DNA of 64,000 nt, taken from contig CM044957.1 of the NCBI GenBank assembly GCA_024516035.1, positions 18,559,224-18,623,223 on the forward strand, written 5' to 3'. Position 1 is the stretch's first letter. Each line of letters begins with the position of its first letter. A program made the translations under genes and the position numbers. The notes under the pieces were generated by a model that saw only the letters and a list, made by a program, of their open reading frames with translations, had not been told where the DNA came from and made no database searches. This document shows positions 42,951-55,700 of the stretch, piece after piece. The DNA is from Bactericera cockerelli (Eukaryota > Arthropoda > Insecta > Hemiptera > Triozidae).

Positions 42951-45900
42951 TTGAGAAGAAAAAAAAATCATTTGGACTTTAAAACTTATTTTTATCAATA
43001 AAAAAAACCAGTAGGTACATATTCTATGTAATAAGTTCAATGGTATCCTGTTTGAGTACTAACTTTAACGTAAATTTGATGATTTCTCAATATAATTGAG
43101 GTAATATTATTTTATAATTGCAATGACATTATAGGACATATAATTTTCATAGAAAACGTAAGAAGACATAACGGAAAATTAGTATTACAACATCAATAAA
43201 TAATTTGAATATTCATAGTAAATAATTATTCTATTAGGACTTGTGAAATTCTTATAATTAGATATACCTATATTTCTATACAATTTACTACCTATCTTAT
43301 TAAAGAGAAGACATGGAAAATCATCTGAAGCATTTTAAAATTTACACTATCCTCAGATTTTTATTTTTTTTATACAAAGAAAAATTGAGGTGATAAATAT
43401 GCGCTAAATATGTAAATCCATTGGTCCTACCTTAAAATTATATAAAATAGGACTTTAAATGAAGAAATGTTTCGAAAAATGTGAGTCAATTCATTTTCAA
43501 ATTATAATTAATCAAATCGTTTTTTTATAATACGAATATTATTATAGAAAGTTCAATGGTTTCAGGTGATTATTATAGACTCAAGCTGTATTAAAACAAC
43601 ATTTTAAAAAGATTTATCCAAGAATCTGACATAAAGTGACAAACTTCATGGTACTTATTGATTATTTATTGAAATCAGTTTTACAAAAGACATAAGAAAT
43701 ATTATTTTATATGTATTTATTTGTTCTACTGTTTAAAGCAATGCTTTAAATCGGTCTACTTTGTATCGGTCCAAAGAGAAGATTAAATCTATAAATACCT
43801 TCTTATACAAATCAGAGAAAGACCTCGTTTCAATCTAATGTTTCCCTGATAATAATAAATAAAATCTAATAATATCTTCATGAAATTTAATTGAAATTTT
43901 CGATATGGTAAAAATAAAATTACGGATTACTAAATCGAAAAAATACGAATTTCTAAATGTAGGTCGAGTTAACATGAATAGATTTAATAATTTTTGTTAG
44001 CACCACATATTTAGGTTTAATAGATTTTATCTACAATAAAATTATAGTCTAGGTATTTCTGCACTATGTAAAATCCTAAGAGACCATTATTCTGGTTGTG
44101 CTATGAGAGGATTCTGAACTATTATATCATATTGATATTTCTGTGTAAAACGATTTCCAGGTAACATATTTTTTCTCTTTTAGCAATGGAAACAACAGCA
44201 CGCTAAAAAATAGTTACTTGAGTTTTGAATATTTTTTTCGTGTAATTTTATTTTGATTGCAAACCCAGCGAATGGACGGTAAGATTTTTTAATATTAGAC
44301 TGGAGAGGGAAAAAATATTTTTTGTAGATTATAAACTTTAAAAAGAAATATGAGATATGAAATCACCAAAAAGCAAAACAATGCAAGAATTCAGAAAAAA
44401 TGCAAGAATGTAGACAAACAACGTAAAAAAATCGTAAAACAATATGTAATTGTTTGCTTGGATTATTTTTACAATCTGATTGTTTGACTTCAAAACAAAC
44501 AACTTATTTTTCCCTTTTGTCTATGAGAACCTTGACTTTTGATTGAAATTATATTTTATTGTTCAATGAGATTGGTGCAATAGATTTCAAACATGTCAAG
44601 AGGCTCTCCTCAGCCAATGTTATGAAAATTATTTTGACTTTGAAGAATTTCTTGAGCATTTTTATCTAATATTTTCAATATTTTTTTTTTAAATTTAAAT
44701 TTACAGAAATAGGTATAAATTTTCTTTATGTGAAGCCATATGTCTCCACTTTCAATTCACACATGAAGTTTTAATTTGAAATGGAAGAAATGTCTTTTAT
44801 AAACACCATGGTACGTTTTTGTATAAAATTTTGAAAAAATACCTCATCGTAGAAACAAGATAAAAAGAGAAAATAAAGTTATAATTGAATATAAATACTA
44901 GGATTACATGGTAAAATGGCCATACATTAATTTTTCAAAACAGGCGCTGTCTTATTTTATGATTACCTTTGAGTCAATATACTGGTACCTAACACTAAGA
45001 AGAAAAATTCATACAAATCATATTGATAAAGTTGAAAAGTTTTAGTATAGGTGCAGCACAAAGTCAAACACTATTAAAGGTTCATACAAATCCATCTTTA
45101 TTAAATCACTGATTATTGAGCTCAAACCACTTGAGTCTAGACTCTAGAGTGTGGTGTTTTTAGAAAACCCATGGCTCATTCAAATGACCACATCCAATAC
45201 TCATTAATATTAAAAACAAATGACTTACCTAAGTACCTTCTCAATTCAAAAAGTCCATTGACACTAATCATAAAATATTTAATGAGATTTAAAATTGCAC
45301 AATCTTTCAACTTATCGTGATTGAGTAATAAAAGACTTCGTATGCAATGAACGTGTTGAGTCAGAAGCGTATATCTAGTGATCAATCATAGATCTCTGTA
45401 GAAAAAAAATCTTTACATTCAAATTGTTAAATCCAATGGTATGAATGAAAATATCAATGGAAATGTTAGAGCTTTCAGAGTGGTTTCTTTTTCTATGTAT
45501 TCTGTATTAAAAATTGCCCTTTCTATGTTCAACTTTTTGCTGGCTAAAAGTACATGGAAACTATCTTTTTTTTTAATTACCGCTTTAGCTTTTAAAAGCC
45601 GTTCGCATGATTTCTTTTATTTATTATATTTTGTCAAATATTTTTAAGGTTCTAAAGGTAAATGAATGTGCACTAAATTGACTCTGGGGAAATATTTTTA
45701 CATTTACTATTGTGCCGCGCTGTCACTTTCCAAATATTTTTCAAAATAAAATATATGTGTTTGACTTTGAAACGAGTAATAAATAATGAATGGAGAGCAT
45801 CAAATTTCCTCTTTATACCTTATTTTTCTTTCCTTCAGTTCATAAACCCTCATATTAAGTTTTCATCTAAAACCTATATTCTTGCAGAGCTGATATTATT

Positions 45901-46712
45901 ACGGGTAACATTCAACACCCAGGTAAGATCAAGAAGTGGCAGTGAAATAGAAATCTAATAGGTACATTTAATATAAATGAAAACTACTTGACAACATCAA
46001 ACATTTATAATAATAAAGTAATAATGGTGAATTGATTTATCTAAGAGGACTAACAATATACCTACACATTTAATGTTTTCTACTAATTAAAAAAGTCAAT
46101 TCATAGGTATCAATTTTCTTTTTTTATATCACATTTTTATTTCATTTGATTAATTAAAACTACTAGTTTGAGGATTTATATAATATTATTTAATGAACTC
46201 GAATTGTCCTTTGATTAGGGCCGTTTTTTGTTATGTTTAACACAAGGTATATATTTAGTTATAAAAAGATCAAATGGAACTACAAATGTATTGGTCAGTA
46301 AAGTTAAGAAAAATGCTATTTCGTAACGCAATGCTGCTCCATTGATAAAATAAAACTTGTCTTAAGTCTTAAATATAAGGTTCTGTCAAGTCTTAAAGAG
46401 CTTATTGCTATGTAAAAAAACAAACATTCTAATACTTGATATCGAGTAACCTCTATACATTTACTAGTTATAAAGTTACAATAGGTAATAATGACTTAAT
46501 ACAAAGAGAGTTACTTCGTCTTGAAGATCACAAATGAAAAACTGTCCTTACTAAAAATGTTAGTAGTAACTTGTTAATGAAATTAATCGATATTTTCATT
46601 ACAAGTTTCAATTCCTTTTCTAAAGGTTAAAAATCTACAATTCATTTGATTTTGTATTTCACACAAGATCTCTATTGGAGATGAAAGATCTTGGGCTATT
46701 ATTTTTTTGCTA
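42951..46712. other. AT-rich intergenic DNA, nothing recognised
   Basis: 3.8 kb without a supported gene or dispersed repeat family. It includes the region downstream of the PDZ-PH gene's stop codon, where its 3' UTR must lie. Short open frames at 45176-45958 have no recognisable content. Confidence 0.5.
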
Positions 46713-49700
46713 TCATACAAGCCGGATCCATCTTCCTAATGAATACTCCATCTCTGCCATCCACCTGAAACAATATATGAAATTTTTATTTTTGAACATA
46801 AAGGTAAAGACAAGCAAGCATTATTTGTGGACAGACGTCACTAAAGACATCAGTGGGTATGTTGTCGTTACCAGCATACATGGATACAGCTGGAGGAAAG
46901 TAATGATCTATAGCTAAAATTAGTTGAAAAGTTGGCTCGTCCTGAACCACATATTTCAATGTGCAATCAAATGAAGGAGGGTCAATAAATCACAACGTAG
47001 ATCAAGGGCGGAATTGAGAGACGTTTTTGTAATACCTCCGTGGCGCTAAGTCAGGGATTGCGTACTGTGTAACATAGGGAAACCCGACGCTTAGCAATGA
47101 CTTGAGTTACAGAATTTTTCTATTCATTTCGCCTTAAATTACCTTTTCTTATCCATGTCGGAGTCTGCGTGGAAGTAAAAATGTTTCAGATTGGCTTGTC
47201 CATCTTCAGGATAGATCTCAAAGGAGAACTTCTTGCCTACCATAGTTGTGGATCGAATTTTGTAGCCATGCATGCAAATCATACCTGCAAAACAATAGAA
47301 ACAGCAGAATATAGGTAATTACAAGGCACATATTAGAAATGTCCAAGGTTTGTAATATTTTGAAATAAAATAAAGAAAGAACTTATCAACTTAAGCAACG
47401 TTCAGCGAGCTGAAGACTTCGTGATGCTGGCATTCCGGCCCAACCCAGGCTGGGTGAGGTTAATGTGGGGAGCAGGTATGTGAGCTTCCCGAAAATAGAA
47501 GGTAACATACCCGTCGTGATATGACGTTACGTTCCACTGTATTGTTATTAATCATTAACCGTTTCGTTGCCAGAGCGTTACAAAACTATGCAAACTATGC
47601 ATATTACTTTCGATAAATTTCTAATATTAGAAATCCGATGTATTTTTATTTTTATCATGCAGAAATTTACAGTGTAAAAAATACTGAGAAATTTTGTCAT
47701 AACTATGTAGGTATCTCCGGATTTACCAATGGCAGCATCCGTGCTAATGTCGGAGTAGATGTAGAGACAGGCGTTCTTCAACACACAGAATCTTCTCTTC
47801 CAAGATCTTCCCAGGACAAACAGGTGTCCAGAATGTTGAGAGTTCAGAATCCTGCTGGGAGGCTTTCTGATGCTCATCGGAGACAGCCACTCAATTTCCT
47901 CCTGAATAATAAAGGAAGCTAGTTCAGTGTTGTCTTTTAATAAAGTTATCATCAATGAGAGTTCCTCTGAAGAATCTTAAGTTATCTATCATGGATTGAC
48001 AGAAAGTTATTAGGTACCTGAATCAAATGAGAGATATAATTCCCCTGTCCTATCGATATCTATGATTTTCAGGTCCTTTAGAGTATTCTACCTGAGGTTT
48101 TGGTCAAGAACTCTACCTGAGATCTGAAGGCCTTGCTCTATTACTAGGTACACCTGAGATTTGCAGGCCTTGTTAAAGTACTCCACCTGAAATTAGCAGA
48201 CATTGTTAAAGTACTCCACCTGAAATTAGCAGACATTGTTAAAGTACTCCACCTGAAATTAGCAGACATTATTAAGGTACTCCTCCTGAAATTAGCAGAC
48301 ATTGTTCACAGTACTCCACCTGAGATTTACAAACCTTGTTAAGTTAATCTACCTGAGTTTGACAGGCATTTTTGTTTTTGTCATTGTATACATGTATAAT
48401 TTTATACTTTCCTGGTGTACCACACGGGTACAGGTATTGTAAGAGTAATAGATACCTGAGATTTGCAGGCCTTGTTTACAGTACTCTACCTAAGATTTGC
48501 AAACCTTGTTAAATAAATATACCTGAGTTTGACAGACATTTTTGTTTGTGTCATTGTATACCTGTAGAATTGTAAACTTTCCTGGTGTGCGACACGGGTA
48601 CAGGTATTGTAAGAGTAATATATACCTGAGATTTGCAGGCCTTGTTGGTATTGTAAGAGTAATAGATACCTGAGATTTGCAGGCCTTGTTGGTATTGTAA
48701 GAGTAATACCTGAGATTTGCAGGCCTTGTTGGTATTGTAAGAGTAATACCTGAGATTTGCAGGCCTTGTTGAATAAATATACCTGAGATTTGCAGGCCTT
48801 GTTCAATAAATATACCTGAGATTTGCAGGCCTTGTTGAATAAATATACCTGAGATTTGCAGGCCTTGTTGAATAAATATACCTGAGATTTGCAGGCCTTG
48901 TTGAATAAATATACCTGAGAATTGCAGGCCTTGTTGGTATTGTAAGAGTGCTATATACCTGAGATTTGCAGGCCTTGTTGGTATTGTAAGAGTAATATAT
49001 ACCTGAGATTTGCAGGCCTTGTTAAATAAATATACCTGAGAATTGCAGGCCTTGTTGAATAAATATACCTGAGATTTGCAGGCCTTGTTGAATAAATATA
49101 CCTGAGATTTGCAGGCCTTGTTCAATAAATATACCTGAGATTTGCAGGCCTTGTTGAATAAATATACCTGAGATTTGCAGGCCTTGTTGAATAAATATAC
49201 CTGAGATTTGCAGGCCTTGTTGAATAAATATACCTGAGAATTGCAGGCCTTGTTGAATAAATATACCTGAGAATTGCAGGCCTTGTTGGTATTGTAAGAG
49301 TGCTATATACCTGAGATTTGCAGGCCTTGTTGGTATTGTAAGAGTAATATATACCTGAGATTTGCAGGCCTTGTTAAATAAATATACCTGAGATTTGCAG
49401 GCCTTGTTGAATAAATATACCTGAGATTTGCAGGCCTTGTTGAATAAATATGCCTGAGATTTGCAGGCCTTGTTGAATAAATATACCTGAGATTTGCAGG
49501 CCTTGTTGAATAAATATACCTGAGATTTGCAGGCCTTGTTGAATAAATATACCTGAGATTTGCAGGCCTTGTTGAATAAATATGCCTGAGATTTGCAGGC
49601 CTTGTTAAATAAATATACCTGAGATTTGCAGGCCTTGTTGAATAAATATACCTGAGATTTGCAGGCCTTGTTCAATAAATATACCTGAGATTTGCAGGCC

Positions 49701-52700
49701 TTGTTGAATAAATATACCTGAGATTTGCAGGCCTTGTTGAATAAATATACCTGAGATTTGCAGGCCTTGTTGAATAAATATACCTGAGATTTGCAGGCCT
49801 TGTTAAATAAATATACCTGAGATTTGCAGGCCTTGTTGAAGTACTCCAGCCACTGGTTGGCCACAGACTCAGACTCGGCCGCTAGGTCCAGGATGTAGTG
49901 GTTGGGTTTGGATATCCTGAAGCTGTGAGGCCGCTCCAGAGCGGAGGTGGTTTCCACGGAAGAGTCGTGAAGGACGAGGGCACCTAGTGGTATTGTTTCC
50001 TGAAAATGATAGGGATAATTAATTATTGAAAAGATAACGAACTATTAAGTTTAAAGTTTTAAAGTTATCATATTTGTGTTAATCACTTTTGTGATATCAC
50101 AAATACTCAAACTCGCTTTACTAAATCTACGCTGAAACCGGAACTTGAACCACCGACCTCCAGGTTACAAGTCCGCCGCCTTATCGATCAAGCTACTGAG
50201 GTCGGATTAACGAACTATTATTATTTATCATAACATTACATCTAAAATAAACTGGTGTGAACATCACACGACTTTCTATTGTAATCAAAAATTCCAAAAT
50301 TTCAACAAACAAAAAAATTAACCCGTGATTTCAGGGGTTCTATTCTTTTACTAAAGAATAGAAACTAAAAAGAAAGCGAGGTATGTACAATGTACATGCT
50401 TTTTTTTAATTCTTATGTATACGTGTCCATCTCAGAAAAATAAGGAAATACTCACTGATTCAGTCTTATAATAGTAAAGGCAGCTGTCTTGTTTTAGACA
50501 AAAGTGTCTTTGGACCCAAATTTCGTCGGACTGGGAGAACTTCCACAGGGGACCCGAGAAGATGTGCAGATTCCGCGAGCTCAGATTGGAGAGAGAAGGA
50601 GTGAGCACGTCACATGTCCTGGCTACCTCAAGTTCCATAGTGTCGGACACTGAAAGTGAAAGGTAGACATTGCCAGCTTCAATAGCTTGTTAAATAATCA
50701 AGCAAAACGCTAGTTTTGCAACGCCAAGAAAAACAAAACGAGCGTGTATACTTACGCTAAACCTAGTTCGTATGTATTTTCTTTTGTAATTTTGACCTTC
50801 TTGGACAAAACTTTTTAATTTTTTTCTTCATATTCGTGTTTGCCTCGTCGAATAGAAGATGGCTACTTTTTATTTGACCTATTTCTGACACCTCTAACAG
50901 CTTTTACGAAATATATTAGTTCTTGCAAGATCACTGAAATATAGCAATGTCCAGTGTCCAGCATGGGTAGAACATGGCGGATGAACAGTCCAGTTAGAAA
51001 GCTCGTCATTATGATATTTATTTTTATTTATTTATTTACACTTTATTTTTTATCCAATACATACAACAATAAATTATTAACAAAGATAAAAAAAAACACT
51101 GCCAATTCTGGACACAATACTTCCTCGTGATTGTTTCACATTGTAAACACGTGCCAATTTTGAGATTTTATACAAATGTACTTGTATCTCCAAAACCACT
51201 GAACCGATTTTCTTCAAATTTGTTTTATATGGTAGAATATTGTTTTTTTTACATTCTAGATTTTACAAAAAATTCTGTATCGGCAAGTCGTGGTCCTTAT
51301 TTTTTGACTTTTTTGTCCAAAATTTCGGATTTTCTTAAATATCAGAGTCAAATTATAATTAACTAAAAAATAAATATAAAAGGCGTATGTAAAATAATAA
51401 TATGCATAACCATACAAAATTTCATTAAAATCGGGTGTACCGTTCACGAGATATAAGCGTTTAAGTAAAAAGTTAGTGGTCAGGCGCATGGTCTTTTTCA
51501 CCAAGAACCGCTAGTACGAATTCAATGAATTTAAAATGGGACCATCTACAGAATGTCTCCTAGATGTGTGCAAAATTTCATCAAAATTGGTCGAGTAGTT
51601 TCCGAGATTTGCGCGTTACAAGGAATCGTTTTTAACAGACCGACAGACGGACACAAAACCAAATTTGCTCAAGGGGTTATGAAACGTCCAGAAATATGAA
51701 AAAAATTGAAATCGGAGCAAAAAAATATTTAAAAAAAAACGAACACAATACTTCCGATTTCTAATATTAGAAATTTCTCGGAAGTAATAACAATAGGTAT
51801 TTACAAAATAAGATATAGAAGAACAAAAAAAATATTTAAATTTAATTGTACAATGTATTGTAATCCGGGGCGAAGTTAATGTCTTAGGCATTCTCTGCCA
51901 CTTAACCCCGGCAGAGAATGATTAATGATACGAAGCTATGTATATCAACTGACCAAACTCAGGTAAGGAATGCGTTTGATTTACGTAACTGGTTTATGAG
52001 TATGAGTAAACCCTTCTTCTGAATGACATCCGATGTTAAAAGGACGTTACTCAAAAAAGGAAGAAAATATTTCTAATGTAATGGCACGTATCACTTTTAG
52101 CTGGCACTAAAACTTTTTTTTAGCCATTTTTATAACTACATGAATTGCAATATTATTGAACTCACCTTTTTTGGTGATCTCCAGCACATCAGTGTGACTG
52201 CTGTTGGCCACGTAGATATTGTTGATCCTCATGATGATATCACCCACTTCTAGACCGGAGTTTTCTGCTGGCATGTTGGGTTCAATAGCGGTCACTACCG
52301 TAGGGTAGTCACCGAATATTCGGAACCCAAAGCTCCCGGACGGTGTTTTCTTGACAGTGACAATTTTATCACTATCTGCAATGAAAGAAATGGGTTAATA
52401 ACTACATTTTCTTCATCACTTCGAATGATATATTTTACTAGCGGGCTGTCGCCCGCTTTGCGGGCCGAGGCATGGCCGTGAAAGCAAAAAGTCCTTTTTC
52501 GCCAATGGCAGGTGTTGTAGTGGGAATTTCAAAAAATCCCGTCTTATTGCACATCTAGACTATAAGACAAAGCTAACTACCAAATTTCAGCTTCCTAGGA
52601 CTTACCAGTTCGGAGAAACAGTGATGATCAGTCAGTCAGTCAGTCAGTCAGTCAGTGACTTTGACATTTAAATATTAAGATTATACACCTCTATTAGTTG

Positions 52701-55700
52701 TAATACTAATGTTTATTATAATAATAATACTCTTTAGTGGAAGGTAACCACCAGGCGAGGTTATTGCTCGAAGCATTTTCAACAACCTAACCCTCAGAGT
52801 CTTATTATTATGTGGTCACAAACTCAAATTAATGAGGAAAAATTTTCGCACTAGGTGGGATTCGAACCAACGGATCCCTATGCTACCTGGATTACCAGAC
52901 TAGCGCGTTAACCACTTGACTAACAGTGCACTATTATACATTTGTACATGTTTTTTTTTTGCGTGTTCCTTTATAAGTACATACTGTTGTACTTTTTCGA
53001 AATTTCTATGATTCATAAAAATCTTAACTAACCCAAGAAAAAGATATTATTACATACTGTGCAAAAATCACTGCCAGTAAAAACATGAAACAGAGGTTTA
53101 CCCAAAGTTTTGGAAGCTTTCCTATGCAGAGCCTCCACATAGGATTTCCTGTGGATCATCCGTCTCGTCCTCTCCTCATAGTCTCTCTTGAAGTTCAGTT
53201 CAGAGTTGGTGATGGAGGCACTCATACTACTCAGCTGGCTGGGAGGATCAACACAACCTTCTGAAAGAGAATGTTATCATTATTATTAATAATAAAATTC
53301 TAATAGTAGTTAAACTTACACCACACAATTTTCACAAGTGATCATTAAGCGACAAAAATTAAAATTATTGAAGTAATACGTACGTACTGATGCTAGGGAC
53401 GAGATCAGAGCCAAAAGGTGTCTTTGGCAGCTTAGTAATTTCTTTAATAGATAATTTATTTTTAAAAATACCCCATTCATATTTTCAAATATTACCACAA
53501 ACCATAAGAACAAAGCTTACATTTTTTATAATATATCTACTTACGTATAAAATCACTTACCTCTACTATCTGGACGTTGCCAGATATGAAACTCGTCCAT
53601 ATCGGAAATGTGTATCCAGCTGCCTTGACAGTAAGGGTCACTGTAGATACCACACAGATCTTCCTCATCAAGGATGAAACTGGCAGCACTGCAACTTCGT
53701 AGCTTCTCCATACTATTGCACGTGGATCTCACTAGAGGCCTGTGAGAGAAATAGAGAACCTTAGCTAACTGTACATTCAAAGTATTAGTAGAAATGATTA
53801 GGGAAGTAAGAATGATGAGAAATTAAACACTCACTTGTATTTTTTAAGTTCTAATTATTATTTGTTTAGAGAATCTAAGTGTGTACACTGTACAGGGAAG
53901 GAGAAGTATAGATCTGCTACTTTCTGCCCTGTACTCCTTTGGCGAAAAGCATTAGAATTAATTGACAACTTTGGGAAATGATTAATCAGAATACTTACTT
54001 GAAAAAAATAATAATAGAAAATATGGTGTTAATCCGTATCAAAATATTTTCATCTTGCTTTTTCCCAAAGTGCAAGATTAGCAGAGATGCATAACACACT
54101 GAAACTATTACTTGTACAAGTATGTGTGCTTACCATGTCAAGCACAATGAAAATAATTCGGTTTAACTAGCACCGCTACAATATTGACGATGAAGAAAAC
54201 AACTTGTATGAATACAGGTGATGGTAGAACAAGTTTCTACCTATCACAAAAAATAAGTCTAGCAATTCAAAGAGGAAATGCGGCGGCAGTTGTGGGCTGT
54301 GTGCCCCAGGGAGATGAGTTGGTTGACTTGTTTTATAGATAGTAAAATAAAAATTGAGAGAAGTGCACCTAAAAAACAACTTGTATGAAGCTATGTTGGA
54401 TCTTCTCACCTAATGTTCTCTTTCTGTTCTTCCCGATGTCGTTCCTCGGACTTGGCTCTCTGCGCCTCCATCATGCGCATGTGGTGGTTCCTCTCCTCCG
54501 AGCGAAACCGCTTTTCCATTTTACGGTTGTGCTTGGGAGTCGAACTCTTGTGAACCGGTTTGGGAGAATCTTCGAAGCCCGCCGGTGGTTGAACAATGTC
54601 GATGGATTTGCGTCGGTATTCTATCTGAAAATGGGAGTCATGTTTTCATTTTTAGGTGAAAATTACATGGATTCCGTTATGTTACCGATAAAATCTTCAT
54701 TGATTTTTTCAAAGGGATATAAACCAAAATAGTTCGTTCTCTCCTTGAATGACCATACTGTGAGTCTATTGTTATAAACGTGTATTTTTGTATTGTTGTA
54801 CCATTGAAACAAATATTAAATTTAATCTTTAAGTAACAGTAAAATTTTAAATCTGCAGCTATTTGCTTTGTTAAAGTTAAATATAATGCCGTAAAACAGG
54901 ATGATTTCAGTGGAACACTAACTGATATTTGTACCTAGTTATTCAAAAAAGGAAAAAGTAGAAATCAAGTTACATCAGGAAGGCACACGGTTTTGTCATC
55001 ATCAGCGTCGTCCTGATTCAAGTCTTCTGTCAGCGTGACGTTGGGTTCACTATAGAATACCGAGTCACTTCCTGGGCTCACTGAACGAAGTGATTCAGCA
55101 CTCAGTGCTTTTAGTTGAGAATGATCAGGACTGATTGTATGCTGAAAACAAATAGGAAAAGGTGTTATGATAAAACTAAGCTATTAAAATAGCTTTGACT
55201 TACTGAACGAAGTGATTCGGCGCGTAGTGCTTTTAGTTTAGAATGATCAAGACTGATTGTGTTCTAAAAGGGAAAATGATAATGTGACAGATAATTTATC
55301 AAGACGGACCTGACTCACTAAACGAATGGATTCAGTAATTGGTGCTTTTTGTTGAGAATGATCAAGACTGACTGTCTTCTGAAATCAATAGGAAAAGGAA
55401 TGTTATGAAAGCTGAGCTATTAACATTGTACTAGTTCAGTTCTTCCAAACCAATCATCCAGATTTTTAGTTATGAATATGGGGTGAACATGAACAATATG
55501 AACATGCATATAAAAAGATTTTCAAATGTTTGTTTTCTCACCTTTTTCAACTTAACATTGTCGGGGCTTTTCAGAATGCTAGGGCTCAGTCTTTGTAAAA
55601 CAGGACTAGGGGATTTCACAATGGACAAGGATCGTCTCCTTTCTTCGTTGTTACTGCGGCGCTTCGTCCTGGAAATAATAACTATTTAAAGATTATTTTG

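Noticed and set aside
46675..46917. Plus-strand 80-codon open frame
   Set aside because: Antisense to the last exon of the PDZ-PH gene and an R3 repeat fragment.
48486..49125. Open frames such as QQGLQISGIFI repeats
   Set aside because: Alternative frames of the intronic splice-donor minisatellite; no start context or independent support.
48062..49816. CRISPR-like array of regular repeats
   Set aside because: Eukaryotic context, near-identical 33-bp units without unique spacers, and the repeats derive from the adjacent exon.
53040..53102. Extending the exon to donors after ACA (GTATGT) or later
   Set aside because: GTATGT gives the wrong phase for the PDZ exon. The donor at 53101-53100 (TTGG|GTAAAC) joins in frame without adding an odd Cys-rich tail, though a GTAATA donor also fits the phase.
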